This document shows positions 15,360 to 23,240 of a DNA stretch of 32,337 nucleotides, one piece after another. Under the pieces are notes generated by a model. That model had not been told where the DNA came from. It made no database searches and worked only from the letters and a program-made list of their open reading frames with translations. Position 1 is the stretch's first letter. Every line of letters starts with the position of its first letter. The translations under genes were made by a program, and so were the position numbers. The stretch covers positions 1 to 32,337 of the forward strand of contig JALHMN010000040.1 in the NCBI GenBank assembly GCA_022844005.1. Direction: 5' to 3'. This stretch comes from a bacterium (GTDB lineage Bacteria; Pseudomonadota; Alphaproteobacteria; Ferrovibrionales; Ferrovibrionaceae).

Positions 15360-16615
15360 GCATCCGCGTCACCACCCTGAACAACGGATTCCGCATCGCC
15401 ACCGACCCGATGGAAGGGGTCAAGACCGCCTCGGTCGCCGTCTTCGTCGGCGCCGGCGCCCGGCACGAGCTGCAGGACGCACATGGCGTCGCGCATTTCC
15501 TGGAACACATGGCCTTCAAGGGCACGGCGCGGCGCTCGGCCCGCGACATCGCCGAGGAGATCGAGGCGGTGGGCGGCCACCTGAATGCCTATACCGCCCG
15601 CGAGCAGACCACCTATTACGCCCGGGTGATGCAGGAGGATGTGCCGCTCGGCATCGACATCCTGGCCGACATCATCCAGCACTCGACCTTCGCCGAGAAC
15701 GAGATGGAGCGCGAGCGGCAGGTCATCGTCCAGGAACTGGGCCAGGTCGAGGACACGCCCGACGATCTCGTCTTCGATCTCCTGCAGGAAACCACCTATC
15801 CCGGCCAGACCCTCGGCCGCCCCATTCTGGGCACCGCCGAGAGTGTCGGCGGCATGTCCTCCGCCCAGCTGCGGCATTTCATCGGCGCCCATTACGGGCC
15901 GCACAATCTGGTCTTCACCGCCGGCGGCGCGATCGAGCACGATCGCATCGTCGACATGGTCTCCCGTGCCTTCGATACCTTGCCTTCCGGTGGCGCCAGC
16001 CTGTCGGACGCGGCCCGCTTCGCCGGCGGCGACCGCCGCGACAGCCGCGATCTGGAGCAGGCGCATGTGGCGCTGTCCTTTCCCGGCGTCGCCTATGGCG
16101 ATCCCGATTTCTATGCCGCCCAGGTGCACGCCACCATCGTCGGCGGCGGCATGAGCTCGCGCCTGTTCCAGGAGGTGCGCGAGAATCGCGGCCTCGCCTA
16201 TTCGGTCTTCGCCTTCACCGGCTCCTACCTCGATTCCGGCACCTTTTCGGTCTATGCCGGCACCGGCGAGAAGGACGTGAAGGAGCTGATCCCGGTGGTT
16301 GCCGACGAGCTGAAGGCGGTGACCGAATCGGTGACCGCCGCCGAGATCGGCCGCGCCCGGGCCCAGCTGAAGTCGGGGCTCCTGATGTCGCTCGAAAGTT
16401 CGACCGCGCGCGCCGAGCAGCTCGGCCGGCAGATCCTGGTCCACGGCCGCCCGCTCTCCACCGAGGAGATGATCGCCTCGGTCGACGCGGTGGACGAGGC
16501 CGCCATCCGTCGCGTCGCCCGCCGCTCCCTCGAGGGCGAAATCGCGGTGGCGGCGCTCGGCCCCATTCGTGGCCTTGAATCCTACGATCGGATCAGCGCA
16601 AGATTTCGCCTCTGA
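15356..16615 (+). CDS. M16-family zinc peptidase (mitochondrial-processing-peptidase-like)
   Basis: A 419-residue, probably soluble, zinc metalloprotease. The inverted zinc motif HFLEH (His47, Glu50, His51) is present, with the distal ligand Glu127 (VIVQELGQVEDTPDD) 75 residues further on, the usual HxxEH-X75-E arrangement. GGHLNAYTAREQTTYYARV (73-91) matches the beta-subunit-like bacterial M16B group. The C-terminal domain has the glycine-rich VGGGMSSRLFQEVRENRGLAYSV segment. No signal peptide is visible. It is translationally coupled to thrC by a 4-bp overlap; the thrC-M16 pairing recurs in Alphaproteobacteria. Physiological substrates are unknown. Confidence 0.93.
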   Translation: MSIRVTTLNNGFRIATDPMEGVKTASVAVFVGAGARHELQDAHGVAHFLEHMAFKGTARRSARDIAEEIEAVGGHLNAYTAREQTTYYARVMQEDVPLGIDILADIIQHSTFAENEMERERQVIVQELGQVEDTPDDLVFDLLQETTYPGQTLGRPILGTAESVGGMSSAQLRHFIGAHYGPHNLVFTAGGAIEHDRIVDMVSRAFDTLPSGGASLSDAARFAGGDRRDSRDLEQAHVALSFPGVAYGDPDFYAAQVHATIVGGGMSSRLFQEVRENRGLAYSVFAFTGSYLDSGTFSVYAGTGEKDVKELIPVVADELKAVTESVTAAEIGRARAQLKSGLLMSLESSTARAEQLGRQILVHGRPLSTEEMIASVDAVDEAAIRRVARRSLEGEIAVAALGPIRGLESYDRISARFRL

Positions 16616-16661
16616 GCTGAAGGGGCCCGGCGCATCGTGCCGGCGCGCGGGTGGACTGGAC

Positions 16662-17306
16662 GTGCTGTTCGACCGGCTTGCTGGCTTCGTTCCCGGCCCC
16701 GTGCTTCGCGGGGAGCGGGTGAGCTTGCGCCTGCCGCTCCTGCGCGACCATGCCGCCTGGGCCAGCCTGCGCCTGCAAAGCCGCGGCTTCCTCGAGCGCT
16801 GGGAACCGCCCTGGCCGCCGGACGCGCTCGACCGGGCCTCCTTCCGGCGCCGGGTCAGGCGTGGCCAGGACGAGGCGCGGCTCGCCACCGCCTATGCCTT
16901 CCTCATTTTTCGCCGCGAGGACGATGCTTTGCTGGGTGGCATCGCGCTTTCGGACATCCGCCGCGGCATCGCCCAGAGCGGCGATATCGGCTACTGGACG
17001 GGCGCGCCCTTCGCCGCCCAGGGCTACATGACCGATGCGCTGCGCACGGTGGTCGATTTCGCCTTCGAGGATCTGCGCCTCAACCGTGTCGCCGCCGCCT
17101 GCCTGCCGGAGAACGCGCCCAGCCGCTCGGTGCTGCGCAAGGCCGGCTTTCGCGAGGAGGGTGTGGCCCGGGCCTATCTCAACATCAACGGCCGCTTTGC
17201 CGATCACGTCCTGTTCGGCGTCCTCGCCGCCGATCCCCGGCCCTGGCGGCACAATGGACATAGGCCGGGCGCGCTCGTTAAGCCGGGGGTAAGTATCGGG
17301 CCCTAG
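16662..17306 (+). CDS. GNAT-family N-acetyltransferase, RimJ/RimL type
   Basis: A 214-residue acetyltransferase of the group that acetylates ribosomal-protein N-termini or other amines with acetyl-CoA. The opening GPVLRGERVSLRLPLLRD is the standard RimJ/RimL beginning. The acetyl-CoA-binding region lies in IGYWTGAPFAAQGYMTDALRTVVDFAFEDLRLNRVAAACLPENAPSRSVLRKAGF, with the typical NAPSRSVLRKAGF end. An ATG at 16569 is in frame but overlaps the M16 gene by 47 bp and gives no family match. GTG at 16662, with a GGTGGA about 5 nt upstream, fits better. It lies 46 bp after the M16 stop and is probably part of the same transcript. The specific substrate is unknown. Confidence 0.87.
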   Translation: MLFDRLAGFVPGPVLRGERVSLRLPLLRDHAAWASLRLQSRGFLERWEPPWPPDALDRASFRRRVRRGQDEARLATAYAFLIFRREDDALLGGIALSDIRRGIAQSGDIGYWTGAPFAAQGYMTDALRTVVDFAFEDLRLNRVAAACLPENAPSRSVLRKAGFREEGVARAYLNINGRFADHVLFGVLAADPRPWRHNGHRPGALVKPGVSIGP

Positions 17307-17336
17307 CCTCGCGCGAGAGCCGAGGACAATTCCAAA

Positions 17337-19022
17337 ATGGCCGACCCCGATACGCTTCGTCAGCAGCGCGACCGCTTCATCGCCTTTGCCTTTTCCGCCG
17401 CCGATCTCCTGATCGAGATCGGCCCGGACGGACGCATCGTCTTTGCCGGCGGCGCCGGCACCGGCATCGTCGGGCGCACCGCCGACAAGCTGATGGGCCA
17501 GCCGTTCCTCGACATCGTGCATGTGCGCGATCGCCGGATGGTCGACCTCCTGCTGCAGGGCCTGGGCTCCGCCGACCGCCGCGGCCCGATCCGCATCCGC
17601 ATCGGCGACGGAACGCGCAGCGACAAGGAACCCTTGGGCCAGGTCATGATGCGTCTGTCGCGCATGCCGGGCGAAGCGCGCACCGTCTATTGCAGTCTCA
17701 CCGCCGCTCGCGCCTCGACCGACGATACCGCCGGGCGCGACGCCGAAAGCGGTATCCTCGATCGCGACGGCTTCCTCGAATCCGCCCGGCGCCTGATGGA
17801 TCCGGCCCAGCCGGGCGCCCGCGACGCCCGGATGACGCTGCTCGATCTGCCGGAGATGGATCGGCTGACCGCGCGCATGGATCCCGAATCCCGCGGCGAG
17901 GTCGCCCGCAGCGTGGGTGCGGCGCTGCGCGCCAATTCGGTCGACGGGGACGCCGCCGCGCGGCTCGACGACTGGCGCTTCGGCGTGGTGCACGGACAGG
18001 GGGTGGATGCCGGCCGGCTGAAATCCGCCATCGGCGACGCCTTGCGCGTGCTCGATCCCTCGATGGCGGCGGTCTCGGTCAGCGCGGCTACGCTCGATCT
18101 CGCCGCCGAAGGCCTCTCCGCCAGCGAGGCGGTCAATGCCATGGCCTATGTGGTGAACCAGTACGCCGCCGACGGCGCCGTCGTCCCGGCGACGCTCGCC
18201 GTCGCGCTGCAGGACATGATCGAGACCACGATCGGCCGCATCTCCGAATTCAAGGACATGGTGGGCGGCGACCGCTTCACCCTCGCCTTCCAGCCGATCG
18301 TCGACCTCACCGACCGCAGCATTCACCATCACGAGGTCCTGGCCCGCTTCCAGGACGGCCGCTCCCCCTTCGACACCATCAAGTTCGCCGAGGCCATCGG
18401 CATCGTCGAGCAGTTCGATCTCGCCGTGCTGCGCCGCTCGATCGCGCTGCTGGAGAAGCCGGGCGGCGACGGCCACCTCAAGCTCGCCGTCAATCTTTCC
18501 GGCCGATCGGTGCAGAACGACGTTTTCGTCAAGATCCTGCTGGCTCTCCTCGACCAGGCCAAGGCGATCGCGCCGCGGCTCAGCCTCGAGGTCACCGAAA
18601 GCGCCGAGATCGTCGATCTCGACAAGATCGACCGCGTCCTGCAGGAGATCCGCGGCCACGGCTTCAGCATCTGCATCGACGATTTCGGCGCCGGTGCCGC
18701 GTCGTTCCGCTACCTGTCCGGCCTCACCGTCGACTTCCTCAAGATCGACGGCGCCTATGTGAAGCGCATGGTGGCTTCGCGCCGCGACTTCTCCCTGGTG
18801 AAGTTCCTGGCCCAGCTCTGCAAGGAAATGCAGATCAAGACCGTGGCCGAGATGGTCGAGACCGAGAACCAGCATGAGGCGCTGGTGGGCGTCGGCATTA
18901 CCCACGGGCAGGGATGGCTTTACGGAAAGCCGCTCGCCGAGCCCCTGGCCAGCCGGCCGGCCGTCGTCGCACCCGCCGTCCGCCCCCGGCGGCGCGCCGG
19001 CGGGCGCGAGGAATGGGCCTGA
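17337..19022 (+). CDS. PAS-degenerate GGDEF-EAL protein (probable c-di-GMP phosphodiesterase)
   Basis: A 561-residue cytoplasmic signalling protein. A PAS-like sensor fills about residues 12-75. A GGDEF-like region (about 138-290) keeps LDRDGFLESARRLM but has no GGDEF motif, so no cyclase activity is expected. The EAL domain (about 300-540) keeps the catalytic set: Glu333 (EVLAR, for EAL), Asn386 (NLSG), Glu418 (EVTES), Asp448 and Asp449 (IDDFGAG), Lys469 (LKIDG), Glu505 (AEMVET) and Gln525 (GQGWLYGKPL). It should therefore hydrolyse c-di-GMP. Two departures are EVL for EAL and EMVET for EGVET. The C-terminal 20 residues are Arg- and Pro-rich. It begins 30 bp after the GNAT gene and could be co-transcribed. 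Confidence 0.9.
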   Translation: MADPDTLRQQRDRFIAFAFSAADLLIEIGPDGRIVFAGGAGTGIVGRTADKLMGQPFLDIVHVRDRRMVDLLLQGLGSADRRGPIRIRIGDGTRSDKEPLGQVMMRLSRMPGEARTVYCSLTAARASTDDTAGRDAESGILDRDGFLESARRLMDPAQPGARDARMTLLDLPEMDRLTARMDPESRGEVARSVGAALRANSVDGDAAARLDDWRFGVVHGQGVDAGRLKSAIGDALRVLDPSMAAVSVSAATLDLAAEGLSASEAVNAMAYVVNQYAADGAVVPATLAVALQDMIETTIGRISEFKDMVGGDRFTLAFQPIVDLTDRSIHHHEVLARFQDGRSPFDTIKFAEAIGIVEQFDLAVLRRSIALLEKPGGDGHLKLAVNLSGRSVQNDVFVKILLALLDQAKAIAPRLSLEVTESAEIVDLDKIDRVLQEIRGHGFSICIDDFGAGAASFRYLSGLTVDFLKIDGAYVKRMVASRRDFSLVKFLAQLCKEMQIKTVAEMVETENQHEALVGVGITHGQGWLYGKPLAEPLASRPAVVAPAVRPRRRAGGREEWA

Positions 19023-19394
19023 CGTACCGCGTCCTCCGGGCTCGCCGCGGCGGGGCCGTACCGATCTCCCTGACCGATCATCCTTCCGCCCGCCTGCGGC
19101 GCGCCGGTTACGCTGCGCGCGATATGACCACGCCCGAGTCACTGTTTGCCTATTTTTTACCCAATTGCGACCCGCTTGCCCGAATTGTGATCGCCTATAA
19201 AAGCACCAGCCGCTTTCGGCGGGGCATCCAGGCGTAGCCTTTAAAGCCCCGGGAAACAACGATAAATCGGCCCGGCGCCAGCACTTCCGACCGTGGCACG
19301 GAACTTGATTAGGCAGCCTCGACCGGCGGGCGCACGGATTCAGGCGCGCGTCGCCGCCGCTGCACCGGCTCGAAGGCGCGAAGGAGGTTTTCTG
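19023..19394. other. 372-bp gene-free region upstream of the ammonium transporter
   Basis: The region has local AT-rich patches (a T-run near 19153-19158, TATAAAA at 19196-19202) and a sigma-54-like promoter at 19294-19309. I see no glnK-like frame, no convincing sigma-70 promoter and no clear NtrC dyad. The short open frames here lack ribosome sites and family similarity. Confidence 0.6.
19294..19309 (+). promoter_or_regulatory. Sigma-54 (RpoN) promoter of amtB
   Basis: TGGCACG-GAAC-TTGAT matches the RpoN consensus TGGCACG-N4-TTGCW except for GA in place of the -12 GC. Spacing between the -24 GG and the -12 element is the required 10 bp. It lies about 85 bp upstream of the amtB ATG, where a nitrogen-controlled promoter is expected. 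Confidence 0.6.
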
Positions 19395-20714
19395 ATGGTG
19401 GGTAGTTCTAAGTGGGGGAAGGGGGCGCTCACGGCGGCCGTCTCGGCCGTCGGCCTGATCTGGGCCGGGGCGGCGATGGCACAGGACGCACCCAAGCTCG
19501 ATACCGGGGACACCGCGTGGATGCTGACGTCCACGGCGCTCGTTCTGATGATGACCATACCGGGCCTCGCCCTGTTCTACGGCGGTATGGTCCGCAAGAT
19601 GAACGTGCTGGCGACGGTGATGCAGAGCTTCGCCATCTGCAGCCTCGTCACCGTGCTCTGGATGATCGCCGGTTACAGCCTCGCCTTTTCCGAGGGCAAC
19701 GCGCTCTTCGGGGGCCTCTCCAACTTCTTCCTTGCCGGGCTCACCCTCGAATCCACCAACGCGCTGGCGCCGACGATTCCGGAATCGGTCTTCATGACCT
19801 TCCAGATGACCTTCGCCATCATCACCCCGGCGCTGATCGCCGGCGCCTTCGCCGATCGCATGAAATTCTCGGCCATGCTCTGGTTCATCGGCCTGTGGCT
19901 GATCCTGGTCTATTGCCCGGTGGCCCACATGGTCTGGGGCGGCGGCTTCATGGGGGGTCTCGGCGTGCTCGACTTCGCCGGCGGCACCGTCGTGCACATC
20001 AATGCCGGTGTGGCCGGCCTGGTGGCGGCCCTGGTGCTCGGCAAGCGCAAGGGCTACGGCAAGACGCCCTTCCCGCCGCACAACCTGGTGCTCAGCGTCA
20101 TCGGCGCCTCGCTGCTGTGGGTCGGCTGGTTCGGCTTCAACGCGGGTTCCGCGGTTGCGGCCAGCGCCAATGCCGGCATGGCCATGGCGGTGACGCAGAT
20201 CGCCACGGCGGCTGCGGCCCTCGCCTGGATGTTCTCGGAATGGGCGCTCCGCGGCAAGCCTTCGGTGCTCGGCATCATCTCCGGCGCGGTGGCGGGTCTC
20301 GTCGCCATCACCCCGGCGGCGGGCTATGTCGGCCCCGGCAGCGCGCTGGTGCTGGGCCTCATCTCCGGCATCATCTGCTTCTTCGCCGCCACCACGGTCA
20401 AGAACGCGCTCGGCTATGACGACTCGCTCGACGCCTTCGGCGTGCACGGCGTGGGCGGCATCGTCGGCGCCATCCTGACCGGCGTCTTCGCCACCCAGGC
20501 GATCAAGGGCGGCACCGACCCGGTGGGCTGGATCGACGGCAACTTCAGCCAGGTGATGACCCAGATCTACGGTGTCGTCATCACCATCGTCTACACGGCA
20601 ATCGTCACCTTCGTCGTGCTGAAGGTGGTGGACCTGATCGTCGGCCTCCGGGTGGACGAGGCGACCGAGCGCGACGGTCTCGACCTCGCGCTGCACGGCG
20701 AGACGATCCAGTAA
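19395..20714 (+). CDS. amtB: Ammonium transporter AmtB
   Basis: A 439-residue trimeric ammonium channel of the inner membrane. The ATG at 19395 has AAGGAGG 7 nt upstream; the in-frame extension to 19293 has no such signal. A cleavable signal sequence (about residues 1-29, ending AMA-Q) precedes 11 helices, as in E. coli AmtB. The twin pore histidines fit His201 (GGTVVHINAG) and His351 (FGVHGVGGIVGA). The recruitment-site residues fit Trp181 (HMVWGGG) and the conserved Asp193 (LDFAGG). Unusually there is no glnK (PII) gene directly upstream, although glnK-amtB pairs are the rule. Expression is probably under nitrogen control through the RpoN-like promoter. Confidence 0.96.
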   Translation: MVGSSKWGKGALTAAVSAVGLIWAGAAMAQDAPKLDTGDTAWMLTSTALVLMMTIPGLALFYGGMVRKMNVLATVMQSFAICSLVTVLWMIAGYSLAFSEGNALFGGLSNFFLAGLTLESTNALAPTIPESVFMTFQMTFAIITPALIAGAFADRMKFSAMLWFIGLWLILVYCPVAHMVWGGGFMGGLGVLDFAGGTVVHINAGVAGLVAALVLGKRKGYGKTPFPPHNLVLSVIGASLLWVGWFGFNAGSAVAASANAGMAMAVTQIATAAAALAWMFSEWALRGKPSVLGIISGAVAGLVAITPAAGYVGPGSALVLGLISGIICFFAATTVKNALGYDDSLDAFGVHGVGGIVGAILTGVFATQAIKGGTDPVGWIDGNFSQVMTQIYGVVITIVYTAIVTFVVLKVVDLIVGLRVDEATERDGLDLALHGETIQ

Positions 20715-20740
20715 GCGTATCGATCCTGCTGGTGAGGGAG

Positions 20741-20764
20741 GGGGGGCCGAAAGGCCCCCCTTTT
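20741..20764 (+). terminator. Rho-independent terminator of amtB
   Basis: GGGGGGCC-GAAA-GGCCCCCC is a perfect 8-bp stem with a GNRA-type tetraloop, followed by TTTT (20761-20764), 26 bp after the amtB stop. It also separates amtB from the convergent thioesterase gene. Confidence 0.92.
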
Positions 20765-20798
20765 CGTCGTCTCGGGCGCTGGTGCGGCCTTTATGCCG

Positions 20799-21224
20799 TC
20801 ATCGTGGTGTCGCCAGCGCGTAGGTGAGGCTCGCCTGGGCCACCGGATCGCCGGGCTTGTTCACAGCGCTCAGCACCGCCTCGCCGAAGCAGAGCGTGCG
20901 GCCGAACTTGACCAGCCTGGTGTCACAATGCAGGTCCGATCCGGCGGCGGCGCGGAAGAAGCTCGAGGTCTGCCCCACCGTGGCGCAGTCCTGGAAGCCG
21001 CCCACCTTGGCCGCGATGGCGAAGACCATCGAGGTGTCCGCCGCCGCCATCAGCGCCTGGCCGCAGATCATGCCGCCCGCCCGTGTCAGCCGTTCGCTGA
21101 AGGGCAGCAGCATGCGCACCCGCCCCGGTTCGATCTCGGTGACCGAAAGCCCGAGATCCAGCACCCAGGGTGCGAACCGTTCCGCCAGCATGGCGTTCGC
21201 CGCCGCGATATCGAATCCGCTCAA
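20799..21224 (-). CDS. PaaI-type hotdog-fold thioesterase
   Basis: A 141-residue hotdog-fold protein, the usual length for PaaI-like acyl-CoA thioesterases. The motif RAGGMICGQALMAAADTSM (48-66) corresponds to the HGG...DT active-site helix, with Asp63 as the probable catalytic acid; the usual His before GG is replaced by Ala49. FKFGRTLCFGEAVL and a C-terminal ASLTYAL strand complete the fold. The start is inferred as TTG at 21224, overlapping the SDR stop as TTGA, with GGAGGGA about 6 nt upstream inside the SDR tail. The next ATG (21191) would delete the first helix. Acyl-CoA substrate is unknown; coupling to an SDR suggests a shared lipid or acid degradation route. Confidence 0.85.
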   Translation of the reverse strand: MSGFDIAAANAMLAERFAPWVLDLGLSVTEIEPGRVRMLLPFSERLTRAGGMICGQALMAAADTSMVFAIAAKVGGFQDCATVGQTSSFFRAAAGSDLHCDTRLVKFGRTLCFGEAVLSAVNKPGDPVAQASLTYALATPR

Positions 21225-22078
21225 CCTTGTCCCTCCGGCTGTCCGACGATGGACGTCAGGATCTTGCGCACCTGCTGCATGCCTTCCTGGCTCTGCGACC
21301 AGGCCCGTCCGGCAGTCAGTCCGCCATCGACCACGATCGCTTGGCCGGTGACGAAGCTGGACGCGTCGCTCGCCAGCCACAGCGCCGTGTCGGCGATGTC
21401 CTCGGGCATGCCGCTGCGGCCGATCGGGTGCATGGCCGACAGCGCCTGCTTCATCACCGCCACGGTCTGCGTCACCTGCGCCTCGCCGAAGCCCATGGCC
21501 CGGCCGAAGATCGGCGTCGCGATGCCGCCCGGGCAGATGCAGTTCACCCTGACGTTCTTCTCGGCGAGTTCCAGCGACGTCGTCCGCGTCAGCTGGATCA
21601 CGGCGGCTTTCAGCGCGCTGTAGGGATGCGGGCCGAAGCCGCCCTGCAGCCCGGCGACCGAGGCGGTGGAAATGATCGAGCCCGAACGCTGCTTCGCCAG
21701 GATCGGTGCGGCGTGCTTGATGCCGAGAAAGGGGCCCTTCAGCAGGACCCGGTAGGCGCGGTCGAAGCCCTCGGCGTCGATCTCGGCGATCGGGCCGCTC
21801 GGCCCGGGCAGGCCGGCATTGTTGAACAGCGTGTCGAGCCGCCCGAAACGCTCCAGGGCGAAGCCGATCAGGCCCGCCACATCGGCTTCCTCGGCGACAT
21901 CGGTGCGCCGGAACGCGACATCCGGCCCCAGTTCGGCGGCGAGCGCCCGGCCCCGTTCCTCGTCCAGGTCGCCCAGCACCACCTTGGCCCCGGCGGCGAG
22001 GAAACGGCGCACCGCCGCCTCGCCGATGCCGCTGGCGCCGCCGGTGATCACGGCGACCTTGCCCTCCAGATCGATCAT
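21221..22078 (-). CDS. Short-chain dehydrogenase/reductase (classical SDR, NAD-type)
   Basis: A 285-residue oxidoreductase. It has the cofactor motif TGGASGIG (12-19), NNAG (86-89) and the catalytic residues Ser140, Tyr153 and Lys157 (ISTAS, PYSALK). Asp37 after the second strand (VVLGDLD) favours NAD over NADP. The C-terminus VDGGLTAG is standard, followed by about 30 extra residues. Two start ATGs exist: 22084, with GGGAGG only 3 nt away, and 22078, with 9-nt spacing; the second is preferred. It is coupled to the thioesterase gene by a TTGA overlap and is divergent from asd. The substrate is not evident. Confidence 0.9.
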   Translation of the reverse strand: MIDLEGKVAVITGGASGIGEAAVRRFLAAGAKVVLGDLDEERGRALAAELGPDVAFRRTDVAEEADVAGLIGFALERFGRLDTLFNNAGLPGPSGPIAEIDAEGFDRAYRVLLKGPFLGIKHAAPILAKQRSGSIISTASVAGLQGGFGPHPYSALKAAVIQLTRTTSLELAEKNVRVNCICPGGIATPIFGRAMGFGEAQVTQTVAVMKQALSAMHPIGRSGMPEDIADTALWLASDASSFVTGQAIVVDGGLTAGRAWSQSQEGMQQVRKILTSIVGQPEGQG

Positions 22079-22118
22079 CCCCATCCGCCTCCCTGACCGG
22101 CGGGCCTGCCGCCCGCTC

Positions 22119-22147
22119 TTGAACCCGACCCCGCAGCGCAGTAATAA
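22119..22147 (+). promoter_or_regulatory. Sigma-70-type promoter of asd
   Basis: TTGAAC (22119-22124), a spacer of exactly 17 bp and TAATAA (22142-22147) match the housekeeping consensus well. Transcription would start near 22154, giving a leader of about 47 nt to the asd ATG, which has GAAGGA at 7 nt. Confidence 0.7.
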
Positions 22148-22200
22148 CCCGCCCTTCCCGCGGATGGTCCGCGGGCCGCGAGGACGCGAAGGATCGAGCC

Positions 22201-23223
22201 ATGGCTTACAAGGTCGCCGTCGTTGGCGCCACCGGCGTGGTGGGCCATGAAATGCTCAACATCCTGTCCGAGCGCGGCTTTCCGGTGAAGGAAGTGGTGG
22301 CGCTCGCTTCCCGCCGTTCCGTGGGCCGGGAAGTGTCCTTCGGCGACAGGACGCTGAAGGTGAAGGCGCTCGAGGACTTCGACTTCACCGGCACCGATAT
22401 CGCGCTGTTCTCGGCCGGCGGCTCGGTGGCGAAGGAATGGGCGCCCATGGCCGCCGCGGCCGGCGCCGTCGTCATCGACAACTCCTCCGCCTGGCGGATG
22501 GACCCGGACGTGCCGCTGGTGGTGCCGGAATGCAACCCCGACGCCATCGCCGGCTATACCAAGCGGGGCATCATCGCCAACCCGAACTGCTCGACCGCCC
22601 AGATGGTGGTGGCGCTGAAGCCGCTGCACGACTTCGCCACCATCAGGCGGGTGGTGGTCTGCACCTATCAGTCGACCTCGGGTGCCGGCAACGAGGCGAT
22701 GGACGAGCTCTTCAACCAGACCAAGGCGATCTACGTCAACGATCCGGTGGAGCCGAAGAAGTTCACCAAGCAGATCGCCTTCAACGTCATCCCCCATATC
22801 GATGTCTTCATGGACGACGGCTCGACCAAGGAAGAATGGAAGATGGTGGTCGAGACCAAGAAGATCCTCGACCCCCGGATCAAGGTGGTCGCCACCTGCG
22901 TCCGCGTGCCGGTCTTCGTCGGCCATTCGGAGGCCGTGCATATCGAATTCGAGAAGCCGATCACCGCCGACGAGGCGCGCGACATCCTGCGCGAGGCCCC
23001 GGGCATCATGGTCCAGGACAAGCGCGAGCCCGGCGGCTACATGACCCCGGTCGAATGCGTCGGCGACTACGCCACCTTCGTCAGCCGGATCAGGGAAGAT
23101 TCGACGGTGGAGAACGGCCTCGCGATGTGGGTGGTCTCCGACAACCTGCGCAAGGGCGCCGCCCTCAACGCCGTGCAGATCGCCGAGAGCCTCTGCGCCC
23201 GCTTCCTGAAGAAGGCGGCCTGA
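22201..23223 (+). CDS. asd: Aspartate-semialdehyde dehydrogenase
   Basis: A 340-residue NADP-dependent enzyme reducing L-aspartyl phosphate to aspartate semialdehyde, the branch point for lysine/diaminopimelate, threonine and methionine. The nucleotide-binding motif is GATGVVGHEM (9-18). The catalytic cysteine is Cys130 in NPNCSTAQM and the catalytic histidine fits His242 in VGHSEAVH. The segments YQSTSGAGNEAMDEL and NVIPHID are typical of the Gram-negative/alphaproteobacterial type. The length is normal. It stands alone as a transcription unit behind a good promoter and ends 17 bp from the convergent fic stop. Confidence 0.97.
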   Translation: MAYKVAVVGATGVVGHEMLNILSERGFPVKEVVALASRRSVGREVSFGDRTLKVKALEDFDFTGTDIALFSAGGSVAKEWAPMAAAAGAVVIDNSSAWRMDPDVPLVVPECNPDAIAGYTKRGIIANPNCSTAQMVVALKPLHDFATIRRVVVCTYQSTSGAGNEAMDELFNQTKAIYVNDPVEPKKFTKQIAFNVIPHIDVFMDDGSTKEEWKMVVETKKILDPRIKVVATCVRVPVFVGHSEAVHIEFEKPITADEARDILREAPGIMVQDKREPGGYMTPVECVGDYATFVSRIREDSTVENGLAMWVVSDNLRKGAALNAVQIAESLCARFLKKAA

Positions 23224-23240
23224 CGCTCGGCGATTGACGC

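Noticed and set aside
19176-19202. TTGCCC...TATAAAA as a sigma-70 promoter for amtB
   Set aside because: The spacing is 14 bp, too short for a functional promoter; the RpoN-like element downstream fits better.
19137-19237. Short open frames in the 372-bp gap before amtB, considered as a small glnK or leader peptide
   Set aside because: No PII signature, no ribosome site and no gene-like composition; the amtB start is independently fixed by AAGGAGG.
16593-20696. A 1367-codon open frame on the minus strand opposite the GNAT, EAL and amtB genes
   Set aside because: The three genes on the plus strand have clear families and motifs. The antisense frame is rich in His/Asp/Arg/Gly/Glu with no recognisable fold and arises from strong third-position GC bias.
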